A stretch of DNA of 64,000 nucleotides, from contig CAVXUW010000003.1 of assembly GCA_963765105.1 (NCBI GenBank), positions 82,608 through 146,607 on the forward strand. The letters are read 5' to 3'. Positions within the stretch are counted from its first letter, which is position 1; every line of letters starts with the position of its first letter. The translations under genes and the position numbers were made by a program. The stretch is from CALMEC01 sp963765105. GTDB taxonomy: Bacteria; Actinomycetota; Thermoleophilia; Miltoncostaeales; Miltoncostaeaceae. Positions 7,212 to 15,691 of the stretch are shown here, piece after piece. Below the pieces are notes generated by a model. It saw only the letters and a list, made by a program, of their open reading frames with translations. It ran no database searches and was not told where the DNA came from.

Positions 7212-9098
7212 ATGAGATCCCGAACGACCTCCATCGCATGTGCCGCACTCGTTGCCCTTTCCGCGGCGACGGCGGCGGGCGCGCCCGGCGACGTCACACG
7301 CGCAAGCGTCACCGACACCGGAGCCCAGTCGACAACGGGTGGCTTTCGCGGGGTGGTCTCGGGTGACGGCCGCTACGTCGTGTTCATCTCGGCTGAGAAC
7401 CTGAGCGGGGTGCCCACCGGCGGCAAGCTCCAGGCATACCAGCGCGACCTGCGTGACGGGCGGACACGTCTCGTCTCAACCTCCGCGACCGGGGCTGTGG
7501 CCAACCAGAACGTCGAGGCGGGCGACCCCTTCAACCCATTTGTCGACGTGACCCCCGACGGCCGCTATGTCGTGTTTCGTTCGGCGGCCACCAACCTGGT
7601 GCCGGTCGATACCAACGCGCAGGAGGACGTGTTCCGCAAGGACATGGTCACGGGGGAGATGCAGCTGGTGTCGGTGTCAAGCTCCGGGGCGCAGGGGAAC
7701 AACTTCAGCAGCGACCCCTCCATCAGTGGCGACGGTTCGCGTGTGGTGTTCGTCACCGCGGCGACGAACCTCGTCACACCCGATGGCAACAACGCGGCGA
7801 GCGACATCGTCATGCGTGACTTTGCGGTCGGTGCGACGACGCTCGTGAGTAGTAACACCGCCGGTCAGCAGGCCAACGAGTTCACCGAACGCCCCTCCAT
7901 CAGCTCCGATGGGCGGGTGGTGGCGTTTGAGGCCGGGCCGTTGACGACCAACCTGTACGCCAACGACGCCAACGCCGTGAACGACATCATCGTCAAGAAC
8001 CTCGTCACGGGAACCGCTGTTCCGGCCGCGGTCACAACGACGGCCACCACCCTCGGTGGCGCCGATGTCAAGGGGGGCAACGGTCCGGACATCTCCGGCG
8101 ACGGGCGCTACGTGATCTTCCAGACCGGCGAGCAGCTCGACGCGACCAACGACGTGAACATGGCCACCGACGTGTACCGGCGTGATCTGGCGGCCGGTGT
8201 CACCATCGTGGCATCGGCGCGCAACGGCGTCCTTTCGGGTGCCGGTGGGGCCATGGGAGCCATCTCGGCGGATGGCACCCGCGTCGGCTTTACCAGCATC
8301 GACGCCACCATCGTCACGGGCGACACCAACGCCACCAACGACGCGTTCGCCCGGACGATCCCCTCTCAAACAACTGTGCGTCTGTCGCAGCTGGCAAACG
8401 GTACGCAGGCCGCCCTTGGTTGGGAGACAACCGGACTCTCGGGCAATGGTGCGACCGGTGTGTTCACCGGGCAGGGCGTCTTCTCTGCCGCCGATTCCAA
8501 CGCCGCCGATGACGTTTACACCACGGAGTTGGCGCCGACCGACGCCACCGGCCCGGCGCTCACGGGAACGGGCGCGGGGACGAGCGGAACGGTCGTGCGG
8601 GTGAGCGGGAGCGTCAGCGACCCATCCGGTGTTGCGCGCCTGACCGTCGCCGGGAGCTCCGTGCGCCCGGGAGCCGACGGCACCTTCGCCGTCGACGTCA
8701 CGCGCAGCCCGACAGGCCCCACGACCGTGCCGGTGGAGGCCATGGACGGCGCCGGCAACCTGTCCACCCTGACCGTGACGGTCGCGTCTGCCCTCACGGC
8801 ACCGCGGATCACCAAGACCACGGTGGTCGTGACACGCCGTCAGGTGATCGCACGCTTCCGTCTGTCACAGCCCGCTCGGGTCGTTGGAATCCTTCAGCGG
8901 CGGGTCGTAAGCCGCACTGGCAAGGTGCGCTTCGTGCAAGTGAGATCGGCCCGAATTGTCACCCTCACCCCGGGTAGCCGGCGGATCGTGTTCCCCCGGC
9001 CGGCACGGGCAGGCGTCTACAGAGTGCGGCTGAGTGCGAAAAACGCCGCCGGAAAGCACCTCGTCATTCGGCGCGTTGTGATCGCCCGGGCTCGGTAG
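7212..9098 (+). CDS. Exported PD40/TolB-like beta-propeller protein
   Basis: A 628-aa protein with a Sec signal peptide (residues 1-24: basic MRSR, hydrophobic core ACAALVALSAATAAG). The body is a series of repeats with the PD40/WD40-like signature SGDGRYVVF, TPDGRYVVFRSAATNLV, SGDGSRVVFVTAATNLV and SSDGRVVAFEA (residues 40-420), which predicts a TolB-type propeller. After it come an Ig-like segment (about 440-540, TGPALTGTGAG to AGNLSTLTVTV) and a basic C-terminal domain rich in Arg, typical of wall- or surface-associated proteins of this lineage. AGGAG lies 7 nt before the ATG at 7212. Function is unknown; a role in surface binding is inferred. Confidence 0.75.
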   Translation: MRSRTTSIACAALVALSAATAAGAPGDVTRASVTDTGAQSTTGGFRGVVSGDGRYVVFISAENLSGVPTGGKLQAYQRDLRDGRTRLVSTSATGAVANQNVEAGDPFNPFVDVTPDGRYVVFRSAATNLVPVDTNAQEDVFRKDMVTGEMQLVSVSSSGAQGNNFSSDPSISGDGSRVVFVTAATNLVTPDGNNAASDIVMRDFAVGATTLVSSNTAGQQANEFTERPSISSDGRVVAFEAGPLTTNLYANDANAVNDIIVKNLVTGTAVPAAVTTTATTLGGADVKGGNGPDISGDGRYVIFQTGEQLDATNDVNMATDVYRRDLAAGVTIVASARNGVLSGAGGAMGAISADGTRVGFTSIDATIVTGDTNATNDAFARTIPSQTTVRLSQLANGTQAALGWETTGLSGNGATGVFTGQGVFSAADSNAADDVYTTELAPTDATGPALTGTGAGTSGTVVRVSGSVSDPSGVARLTVAGSSVRPGADGTFAVDVTRSPTGPTTVPVEAMDGAGNLSTLTVTVASALTAPRITKTTVVVTRRQVIARFRLSQPARVVGILQRRVVSRTGKVRFVQVRSARIVTLTPGSRRIVFPRPARAGVYRVRLSAKNAAGKHLVIRRVVIARAR

Positions 9099-9255
9099 GG
9101 ACCAGACGTGGGGGAGGTGTGTCGGGGTTCGGTGAAACGGGCCCCGTCGCACCTCTGGTTTGCCCACCCCCACGACGTGTATCTCCCGCGTCGCTCCGCG
9201 CTCTCCTTTGAGGCAACCATCGACCGTAGGCTGTCGATGCACACGGAGGGGGATC

Positions 9256-11907
9256 ATGTCTCAGGCTTTTGCGGGAGAGAGATTTACTTTTGAGCAGCCC
9301 GACGGTTCGGAGATCGAGCTCGTCGGTTGGGGCAACCAGTTCCAGGCGGTGTTCGAAACACCGGACGGGTACACGGTGGTCAAGGACCCGGCGACGGGCT
9401 ACTTCCAGTACGCGACGCTGTCGGCCGACACGACGGAGCTGCTACCGACGGGTACGGGCATCACGGCGCTGTCGAGTAACGTCGGCAACCCGAAGCACCT
9501 GCGCGTCACGCGCGCGGCCGCCGTCGCACAGGCGCGCGCCGCCCACGAGGGCGACGGCACCGTTCGCCGCTGGGAGGTGCGTCGCCGGCAGAGGCTGAAC
9601 CGGGTGATGTCGGCCGAGATGGGCCGATCGGCTGCCCCGGCCCCGGCACCGCCCACCGGCAACGTCACCGGCCTGTGCCTTCTGATCCGGTTCCCCGATG
9701 TGGCGCCGACGATCACCCAGCAGCAGGTCATCGACTTCTGCAACCAACCCGGCTACACCGGCTTCGGCAACAACGGATCGATGTACGACTACTTCGTCCA
9801 TGCGTCGGACGGACGGATGCACTACCGCAACGAGGTCACCGCCTACTACACGGCCGCGCACAACCGGGCGTACTACACCAACCCGGCCATCCCGTTCGGT
9901 CAGCGCGCCCGCGAGTTGATCGTGGAGGCCCTGACCGCCCTCGAGAGCGGCGGGTTCGACTTCTCGTCGCTCAGTGCCGACTCGGGTGGCTACGTGTACG
10001 CCCTCAATGTCTTCTATGTCGGAGCCCGGATGAACGCATGGTCCGAGGGGCTGTGGCCACACGCGTGGGGCTTGGCCCAGCCGTTCGACATCGGCTCCGG
10101 CCGCCAGCTCAACGACTACCAAATCACCAACATGGGCACCGAGCTGACCCTCCGCACGTTCTGTCACGAGAACGGCCACATGGTCTGCGACTTCCCCGAC
10201 CTCTACGACTACGGAAGCGAGTCGAGCGGCGTCGGCCACTTCTGCCTGATGTGCTACGGCGGCGACGACAAGAACCCCGTCGAGATCAACGCCGCCCTCA
10301 AGTACGAGGCCGGGTGGGCGCCCACCGCTCGCCACACCCAGCCGTCCACCACCTACACGCTCGCGGCCGCCGGCAATGACTTCCTGCTTCATTGGCGCAG
10401 TGACCAGGAGTACTTCATCCTCGAAAATCGCGACCGCACCGGGCGCGACTCCGCCATTCCCGACTCGGGCCTGGCGATCTGGCACTTCGACGCCGCCGGC
10501 AGCAACAGCAACGAGCAGATGACGCCCGCCATGCACTACTTCATCTCGCTGGAGCAGGCGGACGGGCGGTTCGACATGGAGAACCAGGCGAACGCGGGTG
10601 ATACGGGCGACCTGTTCGGGCTCCCTCAGGCATCAACGTTTGGTCCGACGACCACGCCGAGCTCGACGTGGTGGGACGGAACACCGTCGGGGCTGAACAT
10701 CGCGTCGGTCACCTCGCCCGGACCGACAATCGATGTCGCCACCGGCGCCGGCGCCGCGCTGGTCGTGCCCAACTTCGGCTACAACGCGGGTGGGTGGCGC
10801 AGCGACATGCATCTGCGGGTGATGGCGGACACCACCGGCGATGGTCGCGCCGACATCGTGGGCTTCGGCAACGCCGGGGTGTACGTGTCACGGGCGCAGG
10901 CCGACGGCACGTACACGGCGCCGCAACTGGTGATGGCCGACTTCGGGTACAACGCCGGTGGATGGCGCCGCGACATGCATCCACGGTTCATGGCCGACAC
11001 CACGGGCGATGGCCGGGCCGACATCGTCGGCTTCGGCAACGCCGGTGTGTACGTGTCGCGCGCGCAGGCGAACGGCACCTTCTCACCGCCCCAGCTTGTC
11101 GTCGGGAACTTCGGCTACACCGCCGGCGGGTGGCGCACCAACCTGCATCCACGGTTCATGGCCGACACCACGGGCGATGGCCGGGCCGACATCGTGGGCT
11201 TTGGTCACACCGGTGTGTTCGTCTCGCGGGCGAAGGCCAACGGCACGTTCGCGGCGCCGCAGATGGTGCTTCCCCACTTTGGCTACGGCGCGGGAACGTG
11301 GCGCACGGACCTGCATCCACGGTTCATGGCCGACACCACGGGTGATGGCCGGGCCGACATCGTGGGCTTTGGTCACTCCGGGGTGTTCGTGTCGCGGTCC
11401 CAGGCCGACGGCACGTACTCGGCACCGCAGCGTGTGGTTGCCAACTTCGGGTACGGGGCGGGAAGCTGGCGTGTCGACAAGCACCCCCGCTTCATGGCCG
11501 ACACCACCGGTGACGGTCGGGCCGACATCGTGGGCTTTGGTCACAACGGTGTGTTCGTCTCACGGGCCCAGGCCAACGGCACGTTCGCGGCCCCCCAGTT
11601 CGTCCTCCCGAACTTCGGTTACGGCGCGGGCGGCTGGCGGACGGAGCTGCATCCCCGACGCATGGCCGACACCACCGGCGAGGGCCGGGCCGACATCGTG
11701 GGTTTCGGCGACGCCGGGGTGTACGTGTCGCAGGCCAACGCAGACGGAACGTTCACGCCACCGTCACTGGTCGTCGCCGACTTCGGCTACACCGCCGGAG
11801 GCTGGCGCGTCGACCGCCACCCGCGCGTCCTGGCCGACACCACTGACGATGACCGAGCCGACATCGTCGGCTTCGGCGACGCCGGGGTCTCCATGTACCG
11901 CTGGTAG
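9256..11907 (+). CDS. M6-family metalloprotease with C-terminal seven-repeat propeller
   Basis: The 883-aa product has a gluzincin-like site HENGHMVCDFPDLYD (about residues 312-326), the extended HExxH pattern of M6/immune-inhibitor-A peptidases with an Asp as likely third ligand. The N-terminal region (FTFEQPDGSEIELVGWGNQF, GYTVVKDP) is the conserved prodomain of this family. From about residue 506, seven tandem 56-residue repeats follow, each with WRxDxHPRFMADTTGDGRAD and IVGFGxxGVFVSR. Seven such repeats suggest a seven-bladed propeller like the fungal lectin PVL, which binds calcium through DxTGDGxAD loops. The ATG at 9256 follows GGAGGGGG. No signal peptide is visible from this start, which is odd for a presumed extracellular protease. 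Confidence 0.85.
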   Translation: MSQAFAGERFTFEQPDGSEIELVGWGNQFQAVFETPDGYTVVKDPATGYFQYATLSADTTELLPTGTGITALSSNVGNPKHLRVTRAAAVAQARAAHEGDGTVRRWEVRRRQRLNRVMSAEMGRSAAPAPAPPTGNVTGLCLLIRFPDVAPTITQQQVIDFCNQPGYTGFGNNGSMYDYFVHASDGRMHYRNEVTAYYTAAHNRAYYTNPAIPFGQRARELIVEALTALESGGFDFSSLSADSGGYVYALNVFYVGARMNAWSEGLWPHAWGLAQPFDIGSGRQLNDYQITNMGTELTLRTFCHENGHMVCDFPDLYDYGSESSGVGHFCLMCYGGDDKNPVEINAALKYEAGWAPTARHTQPSTTYTLAAAGNDFLLHWRSDQEYFILENRDRTGRDSAIPDSGLAIWHFDAAGSNSNEQMTPAMHYFISLEQADGRFDMENQANAGDTGDLFGLPQASTFGPTTTPSSTWWDGTPSGLNIASVTSPGPTIDVATGAGAALVVPNFGYNAGGWRSDMHLRVMADTTGDGRADIVGFGNAGVYVSRAQADGTYTAPQLVMADFGYNAGGWRRDMHPRFMADTTGDGRADIVGFGNAGVYVSRAQANGTFSPPQLVVGNFGYTAGGWRTNLHPRFMADTTGDGRADIVGFGHTGVFVSRAKANGTFAAPQMVLPHFGYGAGTWRTDLHPRFMADTTGDGRADIVGFGHSGVFVSRSQADGTYSAPQRVVANFGYGAGSWRVDKHPRFMADTTGDGRADIVGFGHNGVFVSRAQANGTFAAPQFVLPNFGYGAGGWRTELHPRRMADTTGEGRADIVGFGDAGVYVSQANADGTFTPPSLVVADFGYTAGGWRVDRHPRVLADTTDDDRADIVGFGDAGVSMYRW
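10771..11904 (+). repeat. Tandem 168-bp coding repeats (about 6.8 copies)
   Basis: Near-identical 168-bp units encode the propeller blades of the M6 protease. Stretches such as the one coding MADTTGDGRADIVGFG are almost unchanged at DNA level between copies, which suggests recent duplication or gene conversion. Confidence 0.85.
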
Positions 11908-11916
11908 AAACGGAGC

Positions 11917-11968
11917 CTCTCATCCCACCTGGCTCCCGCACTACGTCCGGGCGTCAGGTGGATGAGAG
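11917..11968. terminator. Stem-loop between convergent genes
   Basis: CTCTCATCcCACCTG at 11917-11931 pairs with CAGGTGGATGAGAG at 11955-11968, with one bulged base and a 23-nt loop. It lies just after the M6 protease stop and before the end of the convergent methyltransferase, so it could serve both. There is no T-run, so classical intrinsic termination is uncertain. Confidence 0.5.
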
Positions 11969-12067
11969 ACACCACGCCGACACCGTGAGCCGTTGGGCGC
12001 GGGAGTCGGTTGGCAGCACGTCGGTGCGGTGCGAGATCTCGATGACTCGCGGTGGACGGGTGGCTCG

Positions 12068-12829
12068 TTAGCGGGTCGCTCGCACGAACAGGTAGGGGCT
12101 TGTCGTCGCGAAACCGGCTGTGTCCTCGTTTCCCGCGTGAAGTGCGGCGACACTGTCGCGTCGCAGCAGGTCCCAGCGGTTCGGCGTCATCAGGCGCCGT
12201 GCCCATCGCCAAACGGGATGGTGTTCCTCCGTCTCCGCGAACAGGGCCTCGGGCGAGTCTGCGCGGAAGACGTGCGCGTCGTCGTCGATCGTCACCTGGG
12301 AGGCGCCCTCCTGGATGAGGAGGTTCTCGATCCACTGAGGATCGTCCCAGTGTGTTTGCGGCCCATCCTGCGGAGGCAGCGCAGCGAACAAAACGTCGGC
12401 GACAGCGCTGAGCGCTCCTTCGCGACGCCATGTCGTCAGCGCCACCGTGCCGTGCGACCGTGCCGCCCGCAACATCCCCCGCATGGCCTGTGAAGCGTCG
12501 TCGGCGAAGATCACGCCGAACACGCTAACAACCACGTCGAAGTCGGCCGCAACGCAAAGCCTCTGCGCATCACGGCGACGAAACGCGACCTCCAGGCGCT
12601 CTTCATCGGCGCGGCGCTGGGCCAGTGCCAACAGTCCAGCCGCCGGATCGACGGCCGTGACCACGGCACCTGCGCGGGCAGCCGCGAGCGCCGCGTTGCC
12701 GGTGCCGCACCCCACGTCAAGCACGCGCTGCCCGACGTCGATGCCGAGTTGTTGGACAACCCGCTTCGCGACCGGCTCGAGCCGGACCGCGGTGCGGCTG
12801 TAGTCGCCATCTGACCAGTCCGGGCCCAT
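12068..12829 (-). CDS. Class I SAM-dependent methyltransferase
   Basis: A 253-aa methyltransferase with the glycine-rich SAM-binding motif I VLDVGCGTGNAAL (about residues 36-48), an acidic end of strand 2 (VVTAVDPAAGLL) and motif II-like DFDVVVSVFGVIFA. The layout is that of UbiE/COQ5-like enzymes with a diverged C-terminal substrate region. The substrate is not predictable. The gene stands alone between two operons. A -10-like GATACT 6 nt before the ATG suggests leaderless transcription and supports the start. Confidence 0.8.
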   Translation of the reverse strand: MGPDWSDGDYSRTAVRLEPVAKRVVQQLGIDVGQRVLDVGCGTGNAALAAARAGAVVTAVDPAAGLLALAQRRADEERLEVAFRRRDAQRLCVAADFDVVVSVFGVIFADDASQAMRGMLRAARSHGTVALTTWRREGALSAVADVLFAALPPQDGPQTHWDDPQWIENLLIQEGASQVTIDDDAHVFRADSPEALFAETEEHHPVWRWARRLMTPNRWDLLRRDSVAALHAGNEDTAGFATTSPYLFVRATR

Positions 12830-12835
12830 GCGACG

Positions 12836-12841
12836 AGTATC
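12836..12841 (-). promoter_or_regulatory. Putative -10 (GATACT), leaderless
   Basis: Minus-strand GATACT lies 6 nt before the methyltransferase ATG at 12829, leaving no room for a Shine-Dalgarno site. It is the weakest member of the leaderless set in this window. Confidence 0.35.
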
Positions 12842-13060
12842 GCAGCACCCTCCGGTTCAGGTCGGGACAACGCTCCGGGTGGGTCTCTCCCCCTGGCCTG
12901 CCCATCTCCCCGCACCCAGCGCTCCTACTCAGCGGGGTTTCCGTCTGGTCGGGGTTGGCCGGGTCCTCCCAGGCGGGCTCGCCGATGTGGCGATCAGGAC
13001 GTCGCGTCTGCATCAGAGCTACCGGGGTGCGACTGCGGTTGCGTCGGCGGGCCCGACCGT

Positions 13061-13078
13061 GCGGGGACTTCGCCCCGC
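13061..13078 (-). terminator. Possible terminator of the photolyase operon
   Basis: GCGGGG-ACTTCG-CCCCGC forms a 6-bp GC stem-loop about 50 nt past the stop of the antenna-domain gene on the minus strand. No U-tract follows, so the call is weak. Confidence 0.35.
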
Positions 13079-13126
13079 GACGGATCGCTCGCCTCGTGTT
13101 TGGCAGCACTCGCCCGAAAGCCGTCG

Positions 13127-13579
13127 TTAGTCCGCGAATCCCGGGAGCTGTTCTTCCTGGGGTTCCCGGTGAGTCAGTTGACGCTCGACCCGACGCCAAT
13201 AGCGGGAGAAGCGTTTGAGGTCGGCGCCGGGGGGGAACGCCACAAGCGGCTCGTCTCTCAGCGTGACGACGGGGATCTTTTGTGTGATGCGCGCACGAAG
13301 CAGCGCGAACCGTGGCGCCGGCGTGTCGACCGTGACCACCTCAGCGGCCCCGTGCTCACGGGCGAATGCGACGACCTCCGCGACAACGTCGCCACGTCGA
13401 ATGACGACCGGTATTTCGAGCAGGCATTCGTACATGAACTGGATGCGACCCAGGCTCACTCGGTACCCGTCAAGCACGGTGTCGTCGAACACGAACACGG
13501 CCGGCGCGCCGGGGTGGGCGGCCAGGCTGGCGCAGGTGGGCGACAGGCAGTCACCATGAATCCACACGACGGTGCTCAC
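13127..13579 (-). CDS. Photolyase N-terminal (antenna-binding) domain protein, split photolyase
   Basis: The 150-aa product matches only the alpha/beta N-terminal domain of the cryptochrome/photolyase family. It opens with a first strand VVWIHGDCLS, then PAVFVFDDTVLDGY, the region SLGRIQFMYECLLEIPVVIR and GDVVAEVVAFAREHGAAEV, in the order seen at the start of full photolyases. It ends where the linker to the FAD domain would begin. The FAD-binding half is the separate upstream gene, whose stop overlaps this start as ATGA (13576-13579). The two presumably form one enzyme from two chains, in the reverse of the usual domain order. Confidence 0.75.
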   Translation of the reverse strand: MSTVVWIHGDCLSPTCASLAAHPGAPAVFVFDDTVLDGYRVSLGRIQFMYECLLEIPVVIRRGDVVAEVVAFAREHGAAEVVTVDTPAPRFALLRARITQKIPVVTLRDEPLVAFPPGADLKRFSRYWRRVERQLTHREPQEEQLPGFAD

Positions 13580-14391
13580 TGGTATCGCCGTCCGAACAGC
13601 CGGTCAGCCAGCGTGTCGTAGGAGCCCTCGAAGTCGCAGCGACCGCGCAGCGGGCAGTCGGCGCAGTAGCGCCCATCGGTGTTTCGCTCCAGGTTCTCAC
13701 GGTTGAAGAAGTACGGCTTGTGACTAAAGGTGCCGGCAACCCACTGCCAGGAGAGGTTGTTGGAGGCCGGGTCACCGTCGAGCAGATGCTCAAGAAACCA
13801 TCGTGCCCCGGCCTGCCACCGCACCCGGCGAAAGTGCACGACGTAGGCGGCCACCCACATGCGTGCGTGGTTGTGCAGATATCCGGTGGCGCGCAGCTCC
13901 TGGGCGAACGCGTCGATGCAGGCCAGCCCGGTGGAACCGTCACGGATGTCGGAGGGAAGCTCACGCGCATAGTCACCCGCGTCCCGGCCGGTTGCATATG
14001 GCTCCCGGTCGCGCCACACCCCGTTTCCGATTTCGGCATAGACACGCTGCCAGTAGTCGCGCCACGCCAGCTCCTGCACGAACTTCGTCGCCCCGCGCGG
14101 CGAACGCCGCAGGGCCGCACGACGCACCTCGGCCAGAAGGAGTACTCCATGGCGGATGTAGGGCGACAGGCCAGACACCGCGCCGTCGAGTCGGTTACGC
14201 GTCTTCGCGTAGCGACCGGGGTCGATGCGAGCGAGCGTCGCCAGGGCTGCGGTTTGACCGCCGCGGATGGGTGACGGCTCACCGTGTGCCTCGGGAAACT
14301 GTTCGCGCAGGTAGGCGGTGAGCTCGTCGCGTGAGACGAACTCCCGACGCAGGTCAGCCACGCGGCGTCTTCGTCCGGCGACACCGCTCAC
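13576..14391 (-). CDS. Photolyase/cryptochrome FAD-binding domain protein (split photolyase)
   Basis: The 271-aa protein is the helical FAD-binding half of a photolyase/cryptochrome, which repairs UV photoproducts or senses blue light. Motifs are the region GQTAALATLARIDPGRYAKT, then SPYIRHGVLLLAEV, ELAWRDYWQRVY, GYLHNHARMWVAAYVVHF and DPASNNLSWQWVAGTFSHKP, all around the FAD pocket. Its C-terminus has the paired cysteines YCADCPLRGRC. There is no N-terminal antenna domain; the next gene supplies one. A GTG at 14361 is an alternative start that would reduce the overlap with the DUF2256 gene. The operon is DUF2256, FAD half, antenna half. Confidence 0.82.
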   Translation of the reverse strand: MSGVAGRRRRVADLRREFVSRDELTAYLREQFPEAHGEPSPIRGGQTAALATLARIDPGRYAKTRNRLDGAVSGLSPYIRHGVLLLAEVRRAALRRSPRGATKFVQELAWRDYWQRVYAEIGNGVWRDREPYATGRDAGDYARELPSDIRDGSTGLACIDAFAQELRATGYLHNHARMWVAAYVVHFRRVRWQAGARWFLEHLLDGDPASNNLSWQWVAGTFSHKPYFFNRENLERNTDGRYCADCPLRGRCDFEGSYDTLADRLFGRRYQ

Positions 14392-14503
14392 TGCAATAGA
14401 TCACGTGATCCCAGTCCCGCGCCCACTTCTTGCGCCAGGCAAACGCCCGGCCGCAGCCGGCACACAGCTTCTGGGGCAGATCGCCTTTCCTGACACTTTT
14501 CAC
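14354..14503 (-). CDS. DUF2256 small zinc-ribbon-like protein
   Basis: A 49-aa protein with the DUF2256 core: basic start, KLCAGCGRAFAWRKKWARDW and YCSERCRR, giving CxxC and CxxxC pairs likely to bind zinc. DUF2256 genes are commonly found beside photolyase/cryptochrome genes, and here it is the first gene of a split-photolyase operon, overlapping the next gene. I chose the GTG at 14503 (VKSVRKGD) because GGAG lies 6 nt before it and the family is short; the open frame extends upstream to 14587. Confidence 0.75.
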   Translation of the reverse strand: MKSVRKGDLPQKLCAGCGRAFAWRKKWARDWDHVIYCSERCRRTKTPRG

Positions 14504-14722
14504 GCCGTGCTCCGCGGTCGCACCGACGACCGTCGGCGTGCCGAAACAATGCCAGTGGGGGACGCAGTTGCGCGCGGCAACCGGCACTGAGGGTGACGCA
14601 GGCGGGGTGACGACCGTGCGTGGCGGTTGCCCAAACGGGCAGTCGCACGGTCAAAACGTTGCCCAACCTCATGTCCCGATCGCCGTTGCGGCGTGAGGTC
14701 GTTTCGTGTCACCGTCACTCCC

Positions 14723-15415
14723 ATGGACGACGCGTCACGGGGAATGCGCCTCGGCATGCTCGAGATCATTGGTGAGATCGCCATCGACCCGGTCCGCATC
14801 GACGGGGATGAGGCGATCCTTGGCCGCGATCCCGGATCGGACATCGTTCTGGAGGACCCACGCGTATCGCGCCGTCACGCGCGGGTGTGGATGGACGAGC
14901 ACCTGATGATGATTCAGGACCTTGGCTCGCGGGCCGGCACCGTCCTCAACGGCACGCCGATCACCGGCGCGGTTGAGCTTCGCACCGGTGACCATCTGCG
15001 GCTCGGGCTCACCGAGCTTGCCGTGGTGTGGAACCCCGGCCTGGCCAACACACTTGACATGCCGGTTGTTTCCTCGGGCGACGCGGAACACCCGACGGTG
15101 ACGATCGCCCGAGAGCCGTCGGTGGACACGGAGATGGCCCACGACTACCGCACCGTCGCGGGCATGGGTGTGGTGGGCCGGTCGCCGGCCGGCGGCGTTT
15201 CGAGCGTCGAGACGACCGCTCAGAAACCGGGCCGGCGGAAGACACAGGCGGTGGTCCCGCCCCCGCTCACCCCGAATCATCCGAGCTCGGGAAGTGGGCG
15301 GGGTCGGGGGGACGTGGCTGAGGACGGGGCCGATCTCGAGTTGGACGCCACAGCCGACCGAAAGCCGCGGTGGCTGAGTTCACTCCTCGGCCGTCTGCGC
15401 GGCCGTGGACGGTGA
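14723..15415 (+). CDS. FHA-domain protein at the head of the eCIS locus
   Basis: A 230-aa cytoplasmic protein with a forkhead-associated domain near its N-terminus (about residues 25-100). The FHA signature is present: ILGRDPGSDIVLEDPRVSRR, HARVWM and LGSRAGTVLNGTPI. FHA domains bind phosphothreonine, so a partner Ser/Thr kinase is expected, and one lies at the far end of the locus (35023-37632). The C-terminal half is low complexity and ends in a basic GRLRGRGR tail. I infer that it links kinase signalling to assembly or firing of the contractile system, like Fha1 of T6SS. The GTG at 14693 is an alternative in-frame start. Confidence 0.78.
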   Translation: MDDASRGMRLGMLEIIGEIAIDPVRIDGDEAILGRDPGSDIVLEDPRVSRRHARVWMDEHLMMIQDLGSRAGTVLNGTPITGAVELRTGDHLRLGLTELAVVWNPGLANTLDMPVVSSGDAEHPTVTIAREPSVDTEMAHDYRTVAGMGVVGRSPAGGVSSVETTAQKPGRRKTQAVVPPPLTPNHPSSGSGRGRGDVAEDGADLELDATADRKPRWLSSLLGRLRGRGR

Positions 15416-15691
15416 CGTAATGCCCGCGTCGCCTGCCGGTGCGACGTCGTTTGCGGGTGGGTACACGCACCCAATCGGCGCTTTCGACACGTGGGATGTG
15501 CCCGGACGTCTGCACCTTCGGCCGCTCCCATGATCGGTCTGCGCCTCTATCGTCGGTGACGGCGAACGTGCGATTCCTCCTCTGCCACTGACGATGCGGC
15601 GGTGATCCGCCGGTGAGGTCGCTCCCTGGACACATGGTCAACAGCTTCGGTCGACAGTGGCCCTGACGGGTTCGTCGAGATCTCGCGACTG

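Noticed and set aside
10771..11904. Regular repeats as a CRISPR array
   Set aside because: Repeats are 168 bp, in frame and code for propeller blades.
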